Assembly: GCA_016858145.1 (NCBI GenBank)
Contig: JAEHOE010000086.1
Location: forward strand, 434,001-498,000
Direction: 5' to 3'
DNA length: 64,000 bases
From: Edaphochlamys debaryana
Lineage: Eukaryota; Chlorophyta; Chlorophyceae; Chlamydomonadales
Part shown: one piece after another, positions 56,701 to 64,000 of the stretch
Layout: each line of letters opens with the position of its first letter
Position numbering within the stretch: position 1 is the first letter of the stretch
Translations under genes and position numbers: made by a program
Notes under the pieces: generated by a model
The model's database searches: none
What the model saw: only the letters and a program-made list of their open reading frames with translations
What the model was told of the DNA's origin: nothing

Positions 56701-59700
56701 CCGCCGCCGAGAGGGCCGCGTCGGCGGAGGTGGCGGCGCCGGAGGTGAAGGATCTGTACGACGACAGGCCGGCGGCCCCGACGGCGGCGGCAGTGGCGGC
56801 AGAGGTGCCGGAGGCGAAGCTTCGGCTGCCGGCGGGAAGCGGCGGCCGGCGGCGGCCGAAGAGGATCTGGTGCAGGGCCCGCCGCTGGGCCGTTGAGATG
56901 CCGCCGCCGTCAGCGCCTGCCACCGCCGGAGAGCTCGGCTGCTCGCCGTCCTCGTTGGCCTCTGTGGTGCCCACCGGGTCCTCTCCTGCGCCCACCTGGG
57001 CCTCGGGTGGGCCCACCTGGGCCTCGGGTGGGCCCTCGGGGGCGCTGGGGGCCAGTAGGGAGCGGCGCAGGCGGGCTGCGGGGGGTGCGGAGCGGGGGTG
57101 GTGGTGGTCAGGGGGTTGAGATCTTGAGAACCGGGCTTGGCCTAGAGGAGACCCCAAGTGTGGGTTACCCAAGGGTGGGGGTTCTAGAAGGGGTCTGAGT
57201 CTGAGAGTCAGCCGTGACGCCCGTGAGAGGAGACGTGCCCACAGTGTGGGGGGTCCCGAGGTGTGCCCCGCCCCCCCCCCCCCCCCACCTGCCGCCCTCG
57301 CCCGCTCCCTCGGCGGCAGCCGCCACAGCAGGTCGGCGTCAAGGACCAGCAGCGGCGGCAGCGGCACGACGGCGCCGTCGTCGTCGCTGCTGCCGCCGCT
57401 GCTGCCGTCGCCGCCGTCAGCGTCGGTGGCGGCGCCGTCAGCGTCGCCGGGGGTGACGACGACGGGCGATTCGCAGGGCTCCGGTGACAAGGGGCTTGCG
57501 CCGCCGCCAGCGCTAATGACGGCGGCAGCGGCAGCGGCAGCGGCAGCGGCGGCAGCAAACGGAAGCTTGGATGACGGAGGCGACATGAGCTCATCGTCCT
57601 CACCGCCGCTGCCGTCCGGGCCCGGCGACGTGATGGCGTGCCGTGAGTGAGATCCCGGCGTGGCGGCGGCAGCACCGCTGTCGCCATCGCTGGCGGAGCC
57701 GTCTCCTCCGCCCGCGGCCTCCGCCAGCTCCGCCAGGGAAGGCTCGGCGGCGAGCGCCGCTGCGCTGTCGGCCCCCGCCTCCGTCGTTGACGTTGCCTCC
57801 GCCTCCAGTGGCGGCGGTGGCGGGCTGCTGCCGCAGCTGCTGCCGTCGCCTCCGTCACCCTCTGCCGCCGCCGCCGCCAGTGCCGTGCTCAGGTTGCGAG
57901 GGAGCAGCGGCTCGGCTGCCGCCGCCGCCGGTATGGTGGCGGCGGCGCCGCCAGCAGGACCGCAGGCCGATGGTGTCGTAGCGGCGGCGGCGGTGAGCGG
58001 GCTTACGATCAGATCCAGCGCGCTGCTGCCGCCACTGATGCTGCTGCCGCCGCAGCTTGCGCCGTCGAAGCCGTGCGCCGCCTGCGGACAGCTTGCAGCA
58101 CGGCCGCCGCCAGCACTACTGCCGCCGCCGCCGCCGTCGCCGCCGCCGCCGTCAGGCCCCTGAGATTCGGGTGGGCAGAAGCTTGCGCCCGAAGACCCAC
58201 CCGACGTCACACTGCCCTTCCCGCCACCTCCGCTGCCGCTGCCACTGCCGCCGTTACGGGTTGGCGACATCGGCGGCGACGGCCCGGCGGAGGTGGAAGC
58301 AGAGCCGCGCGCGACGGCGCCCATTGAGGCCGAGTGCGTGAGCCGCGCCTGGTGGGGGCTCGGGCTGGCGGCGGCGGAGGCGGCGGCGCTGGCGGCGGCG
58401 GAGGCGCTGCCGCTGCCGTTGCGTCCCAGGGCCGCCAGGGAGGGGTGGTGCGTCAGCGGGCGGTGGGCGGCGGAGTGGAAGCGGCTGCGGCCGCCGGAGC
58501 CGCCGCCGCCGGCGGCGGTGCTGGAGCCTCCAGAGGGCGGCGGCGAGGCGCCCGATGCCAGCGCCGCCGCCGCCTCGGCCACTCGGCGAGCCGCATCGGC
58601 GCGGGACTGCAAGGACGGGGGGCGAAAAGGTTGGAGAGGAGTCCAAGTCGTGGGACCACGGGGCTGGGCTCGATAACGACAAGTCGCAGACGGTAGAGGT
58701 CAGGAATCCTGGGTGGGGTGGACGACCGTCGTCCTTCGCCCTCACCTCCAGTCCCTCCCCTTGCCCCTCATACCCCACCTGCGCGTGCCTCGACATGAGG
58801 CCCCGGACCCGGATGACCGCCTGCCTCAGGTGCGCCAGGAAGCTGGGGGAAGGTGGCGGGGGGGGGGGGAAGGGGGGAGAAAGGCATGTGTTTTGTGTAT
58901 TTGCGTGCACCAGAGGGCGCCAGGGGGCGCGGATGAGGGGCGAGATCCTTCTCCAGGTCTCAGCTCTTCACCCCGTCAACCCCTCAATCCCTCACCAAGG
59001 CTCCCCCTTTCCCCCCGCCCCCACCTCTTGAGGTTGTCAAAGAACGCCTTGCCGTGAAGGAACGGCCACTCCCGCACCTCCTTGGGCACCGCCGCTGCCG
59101 CCGCAGATGCAGTTGCAGCCGCCGCCGCTGCACCGGCGGCGGCGGCGCCGCCACCAGCGGCGGCGGCGGCGGCGCCAGCGGCGGCGGCGGCGCCGGGCAG
59201 GTCTGTGGCGGCGGCTGCCTCCAGCTGGGCGGGGGTGGCGCGGAGCTCGCAGTGGAGCACGGCGGTCTGCGGGTGGGGTGGGGTGGGGTGGGTGGGGAGG
59301 GGTGGGGAGATGATGTGAAGGGCTGCTCGCATTAGCCAGGGAGTCGGAGGCGCGGTGACCAGCCGGCCAGCCTTAAGCCTGAATGGTGTGGGTTTAGGGC
59401 TTATGAGCTGTGAGCTTCCAGGGGTTCAGGCTTACAGAGTCAGGTACGGCGGAGGGTGCAGCAGCGTGCGGGAAAGTACGCCACAGAAAGGGCGGAGTCC
59501 GCCCTTGTGCCAACCCTAGCCGCGGACCCCCTCCCGGCTCCGATCCTGATCCCGGTTCCATACCTGCCGTACAGCCGCCAGCGCCGACCGCACCCCCTCC
59601 GCCAGGCCCCGGTACTCTGTCTGCCACCTGACAGGACCCAGGCGACAGGGGGAGGGGTAAGAGGGGATACTGTGAGGTGGCGGGGGGGGGGGAATACACT

Positions 59701-62700
59701 CGCTGCTCCGCAGCGGGCGCCCTTTTCCCAACACCTCCAGCCGCTCCGTTCCCACCCTTCCCACCCCCACCCCCGCCCTCGCCCCCTCCCCCCGCCCCCC
59801 CACCTGGTCAGCAGCTCCGTCCACTCCCGCAGCAGCGCGGCCTCGTGCCGGGCAGCAGCCGAGGGCCCAGCGGGGCCCGCGCCGGGCCCCCCGCCGGCGG
59901 CCCCGCTGTCCCCCGCCCCCGCCGGCGGCCCCGCCTGCCGCTCCGCCACCTGCGCCTGCGGGGGTGGAGGTGTGGGGGTGTTTGTTGCTCAGCGGGATCG
60001 CGTCGTCTGCGCAGCACGAAACACACAAGTTTCCCCCTCCCCCTCCCCCCCCCTGCCTCCGCTTGCCTTGAGGCACTCCAGGAAGCGGCCCACACGGGCC
60101 AGGCCCCGCTCGTCCATCTCCGCCAGGTCATGTGTGAGGACCTGACAGGGGGGGGAAAGCGGGGGGGGGGGGGGGCGGACCGCCAGGGCCTCACTTGCAT
60201 GTTGGGCGCAGGTCATTCATTACTCCGTCGCGTCGTGATAGGGCCCGCTGCGGCGGCGGACACGGACAGACACACAGGCAAACATGCAGTCCACGGCCGC
60301 CGCCACCCAACTTGGTCAGAAGGGAGGACACGCGGAAGCAAAGACTCGCAAACACACATGCATGCTTAATATGGGCCCGCCCTCCCCCCGCTTGCCTTGA
60401 GGTCCACCACCGCCGCCGCCCAAACAGACAGACGCACAGACAGGCAGATGACACTAAAGATCCAGATCCTGAAACCACATGACTCATCACATGACTAATC
60501 AAGGGTCGACGCGCCCGCGCACGACTCGCCTTGAGGTCCACTGCCGCCGCCGCCCCGCACCGCTCCTCCAGGCCCAGCAGCTCGTCCAGGTGCCGCCGGC
60601 CGCTGGGGCGCAGCAGCAGCGCCTCGACGGCGATCTGGCGGTTGGTTGGTACGTTGGTTGATTAGTTGGTCGGTTGGTTGGTAAATTGGTTGGGATTGTT
60701 GTTGGCTAGACCCCTTGCCGCTGGGGCCATCGCGACGGCTGCTTTGCACGAGGCCGAGGACCATGCTCGGCCCACCGCAGGACCGGGCCCAGCGCTTCCC
60801 CTCCCGGGTCCAGCTCGGGCCCAGCCCGGGCCCACCTCGAGCAGCGACCATTGGTTATCCCAGGACCGCAGCTCTGCGAATTTGGTCAGCGATGAGAGGC
60901 GGAAGCCGGCGGCGGGGGGCGCCCCGCGGTGCGCATTGACGGCATTGCCCAGCGCCAGGAGCTCCTGGGGGGGAACGGGCGGGGGGGGGGGGGCAGGGGG
61001 GGCGAAGGGGAAGGAAACGTGTGTGTTTCGTGCCGGGTGCTGTGCTGTGGGGTGGGAGAAGACGGCGCCTGAAGCTCAGACGGTCAAGCGAAAGGGAGGA
61101 GAGGGGACGTGTGTGGGCGCCTTGGCCGGGGCCCTTGCAGGTCCAGGCGGGCCCAGTGGGGCCCGCGGTGGGCCCGCCCGCCTCACCTTGAGCAGCCGCC
61201 TCCACGCGAAGCTGCCCGCCAGGCCCCCGCAGGCCCCCCGCACGGTGGCCGCCAGGCGGGAGCGCTTGGCCAGGTCCTCGTCAAAGTGGTGCCTTAGGGG
61301 GGGGGGGGCAAGGGGGGGGGGGGTAGAGGCAAGAGGGGGGAGGGGGGTTGAGAAATGGGCTGGCGGCCGGGCGGGAGTCCTCGTCAAAATGGTGACTGGT
61401 AACGGGTGGTGGTGGTGGGGGGAGGGGGGCAAGAGGCAAGAGGGCGGAGCAGAGGCGGAGCGGGGTGCAATGAGGGGTACAATGAGGGGTGGACGGGAAA
61501 AGGGCGCGCCCCCCGTAAGGCCGATCCACCAACCTCACTCCATCCCCCCCCCACCTACCCCCCCCCCCCCACCCCCCCACCTGATCTTGAGCACCTCCAG
61601 CCGCAGTCGGGCGTACGGCACTGAGGCCAGCACGTGCACGAACCGCTCGGCGGGGCCCAGGCCTGGGGGGTGGGGGGGTGGGGGCGGGGGGGACACCGGG
61701 GTGTGTGGGAGGGGGCCGCTCCCCTTCGCCCGCATACCCGTACGGCACACGCACTCAGTCCCCCCTCAGTCCTGCGCATCCCAACGCCTGCATACTGCTC
61801 ACACGTTTTGTTGCCTTTCCGGGCCCCCCTGCCCCCCCCCTCCACCCACCCCCCGGGTCGTTTTTGGCGCACCACGCCATCACCCGCTCCGCATCGTCCG
61901 GCTTGGGGTAGCCGCCCAGGCACTGGGGGGAGGGGGCGAGAGGGGAGGGGAGCCGCAGGAGTTGCGATGCCACCCATGCGCGGACACGTCGGCTTGCAGA
62001 GCTGAGCAATTCACGGGGATTCGTAACCCCGCCCTCTTCCCTCCCCCACCTTTGACCCCGTGTCAGGTTCCCGCTCACTCACCCTCCCCCCCAAGGCCCC
62101 CCCTTTCCCCCCTACCTGCAGCACGATGGTCGCCGACAGCGCCCCCGCGTCCATAGCCTCCAGCGCCGCCCGCAGCTGCTCGGGGCTGAGCGCGGCCTTG
62201 GCGAACTTGATCAGCATGTTCTGGGCGGCCGAGGGGTCCAGCAGGCAGGCCTTGCCGTCTGTGTGTGGTTGGGGGGGAGGCAAGAGGGGGGAGGCAAGGG
62301 GGTGATTTTCGGAGCATTGGATAGCGAAGGAAGAGATAGAGCGGCAAGGGCGGGGGGGGGCGGTTGAGGAGAACCGGGGAGAATGAGGGGCCTCGGCAGG
62401 AACGCGAGAGGGGGGAACTTGAGGGGGCGCGCCGCGACGGCCGGAGGCACCTGGGCGCGGAACCCCGCCCCTCGCCGAAGCTTCGAAGCCCCCCTTTTCC
62501 CCAACACAAACCCACCACGAAACCGCCTGAGCTCGGGTTCCAAGCTGGGCCCTGGATCACGCTGGATCCGGTGGATCCCGCGCACCCCACCCCCCTACCC
62601 ACCCGTGTTCCGGCTCAGCCTGAAGCCCAGGGCGGCCCCCGAGGCGCAGCGCGCGAAGAGGGACAGCTTGTCGGCCCCCGAGCGGGAGGCCACGGGCGCA

Positions 62701-62705
62701 GCGGC
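53750..62705 (-). CDS. formin FH2 protein with C-terminal HAD/sucrose-phosphatase-like domain (5' partial)
   Basis: Sixteen or more minus-strand exons give at least 1751 residues: 62705-62603, 62258-62116, 61922-61850, 61662-61581, 61292-61187, 60964-60836, 60634-60530, 60141-60067, 59955-59804, 59627-59564, 59266-59025, 58842-58779, 58606-57289, 57075-56558, 56359-55619, 55374-55216, 54931-53750. The first ~446 residues are an actin-nucleating FH2 core: DPSAAQNMLIKFAKAALSPE, AERFVHVLASVP, and the diagnostic LLALGNAVNAHRG with GFRLSSLTKF. The FH2 start (lasso, Trp) is not seen. A helix (RQAVIRVRGLMSRHAQ) splices into a long Ala/Gly/Ser linker. Then come LLVLDADLLW, TSRRTLPQLLARTAELGLPA, LVTCAGAM|VWRRG and HPYHVALPV, as in sucrose-phosphate-phosphatase HAD domains, then a Gln/Glu-rich insert and RVHFVPRH. 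Two or more introns use GC donors. Joining both halves into one gene is inference from phase. Confidence 0.8.
60388..60420 (-). repeat. intronic copy of the exon end at 60530, with donor
   Basis: Minus strand: a GCGGCGGTGGTGGACCTCAAG block followed by gcaagcgg. It repeats the end of exon 60634-60530 (AVDLK) with an offset of 134 bases, while its donor side matches that of the next exon (CTCAAG|gcaagcgg at 60067). A third, poorer copy of the GCCGCCGCC/GTCCAC block is near 60280-60300. Confidence 0.75.
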
Positions 62706-63383
62706 CTGGGGGTGGGGGGGGGGAAGGCACCGAAAGGGGGGGAGGCGGGTGGGGGGGGGGGGGTAGGGCCGTAGAGGTAGGGGCAAGGCCGTAGTTGGGG
62801 GGGGGGGGGGAGGCCGGGGCCCTGGCCTCCTGCCCCAGCTCTCTACTCCCATCTTGCTCTGATGTGCCCCTCTTCCTGGACTTCGTCATCTTGTACCTCC
62901 GCCCTCTACCTCCGCCCTCAACCCCATCAGCCTGTGTAGTCTCTCTCTCACACCGGCAGACCTCACTCACCCGCCGGCCAGTGCACCCAACCACCCGCGC
63001 ACCCGCCAGGCCGCTTCCCACACACGCACTCCGTCCATCCATAACACCACCACCACCACCAACACGCCCGCGCATCCCCAAGACACACAGGCCCTTCTGC
63101 GCCGCCGGCGGGCCGCACCAGCTCCAGTTGGGCGGGCTAGTCTAGTCCAGCGGGCGGGCAACCCGACAGGGGACATGCAGGACCGCCAAGATCCTGCCGC
63201 ATCTACGTTCCCTCGGCTCACACGAGCAGCCCTTCACACACAGCCGCACCGGTCGGGCTTCGGGCACCTTGCAACCGGCCGGCTACCCACCGCGCCCTAC
63301 GCCTCCTAGTCCCACACGCGCAGCCCCGGACACCCGCTCGCACCCGCACCGGAGGGCTGCCCCCAGCGGGAGCGCCGGCACGC
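62706..63383. other. upstream flank of the visible formin exons
   Basis: No exon carrying the missing FH2 N-terminus (LKPxxW-like) was found here. The stretch next to the first visible exon is rich in C/G runs. It is either intron or promoter of the formin gene. Confidence 0.4.
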
Positions 63384-64000
63384 AGTTCACCCACACCAGG
63401 CTCCCAATGCAACTGCGGTCCGGAGCCGAGCGTGCCATCGCTGCACACTCCTTTAAACCCACTTCACCCGCACCAGGCTCCCAATGCAACTGCGGTCCGG
63501 AGCCGAGCGCGCCATCGCTGCACACTTCTTTAAACCCACTTCACCCGCACCAGGCTCCCAATGCAACTGCGGTCCGGAGCCGAGCGTGCCATCGCTGCAC
63601 ACTTCTTTAAACCCACTTCACCCGCACCAGGCTCCCAATGCAACTGCGGTCCGGAGCCGAGCGTGCCATCGCTGCACACTTCTTTAAACCCACTTCACCC
63701 GCACCAGGCTCCCAATGCAACTGCGGTCCGGAGCCGAGCGTGCCATCGCTGCACACTTCTTTAAACCCACTTCACCCGCACCAGGCTCCCAATGCAACTG
63801 CGGTCCGGAGCCGAGCGTGCCATCGCTGCACACTTCTTTAAACCCACTTCACCCACACCAGGCTCCCAATGCAACTGCGGTCCGGAGCCGAGCGTGCCAT
63901 CGCTGCACACTTCTTTAAACCCACTTCACCCACACCAGGCTCCCAATGCAACTGCGGTCCGGAGCCGAGCGTGCCATCGCTGCACACTTCTTTAAACCCA
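63384..64000. repeat. 77-bp tandem repeat, at least eight copies, open at right edge
   Basis: The unit contains CCAGGCTCCCAATGCAACTG, CGGTCCGGAGCCGAGCG and CACACTTCTTTAAACCCACT. Starts of the ATGCAACTGCGG block fall at 63407, 63484, 63561, 63638, 63715, 63792, 63869 and 63946, exactly 77 bases apart. Copies differ at single bases (GCGCGCC or GCGTGCC; CCCGCAC or CCCACAC). Overlapping 67-codon frames repeat with the unit and are not genes. Confidence 0.97.

Noticed and set aside
63484..63995. Series of identical 67-codon plus-strand frames
   Set aside because: They overlap and repeat every 77 bases, a by-product of the tandem repeat.

Overview
The window reads as nuclear DNA of a chlorophyte green alga, most likely a volvocine or chlamydomonadalean species. 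The evidence is very high GC, genes broken into many short exons by GT-AG introns (a few GC-AG), in-frame splicing through conserved domains, TGTAA-type polyadenylation signals downstream of several stops, Ala/Gly/Pro/Ser-rich linkers, and the gene types present (RWP-RK factor, CDKL-like kinase, secreted metzincin, EGF-exostosin, CH-domain kinesin-14). There is no operon structure, no rRNA, tRNA or CRISPR that I can see. Gene models were assembled by hand from splice signals and reading phase; all internal junctions listed keep phase.

Layout. 1-1591: repeat-bearing spacer with a doubtful exon at the left edge. 1592-7166 (+): kinesin-14 with an N-terminal calponin-homology domain. 8148-14644 (+): secretory exostosin-like (GT47) protein with two EGF-like modules; its introns carry degraded copies of its own exons. 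16181-18846 (-): ankyrin-like repeat protein with an F-box-like start. 18847-22810: long stretch without a recognisable gene. 22811-25183 (-): RWP-RK transcription factor. About 26182-29186 (+): PHD-finger protein with a P-element-like transposase domain, broken by a frameshift near 27680, followed by a 29-bp inverted repeat. 29516-32517: no recognisable gene. 33065-38919 (+): CDKL-like CMGC kinase with an 860-residue tail. 38920-41834: repeats and hairpins. 41835-44112: about five copies of a 435-bp satellite. 44425-51877 (+): secreted zinc metalloprotease of metzincin type with a ricin-B-like C-terminus. 53750-62705 (-): a formin FH2 domain that appears to be spliced to a C-terminal HAD/sucrose-phosphatase-like domain. 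63384-64000: a 77-bp tandem array running off the right edge.

The genes do not form one pathway. Kinesin, formin and a ciliary-type kinase are cytoskeletal; the exostosin and metalloprotease belong to the secretory route and extracellular matrix; the RWP-RK protein is nuclear. The most unusual items are the formin-HAD fusion, the PHD/P-like transposase, and the repeated occurrence of partial exon copies with splice sites inside neighbouring introns.
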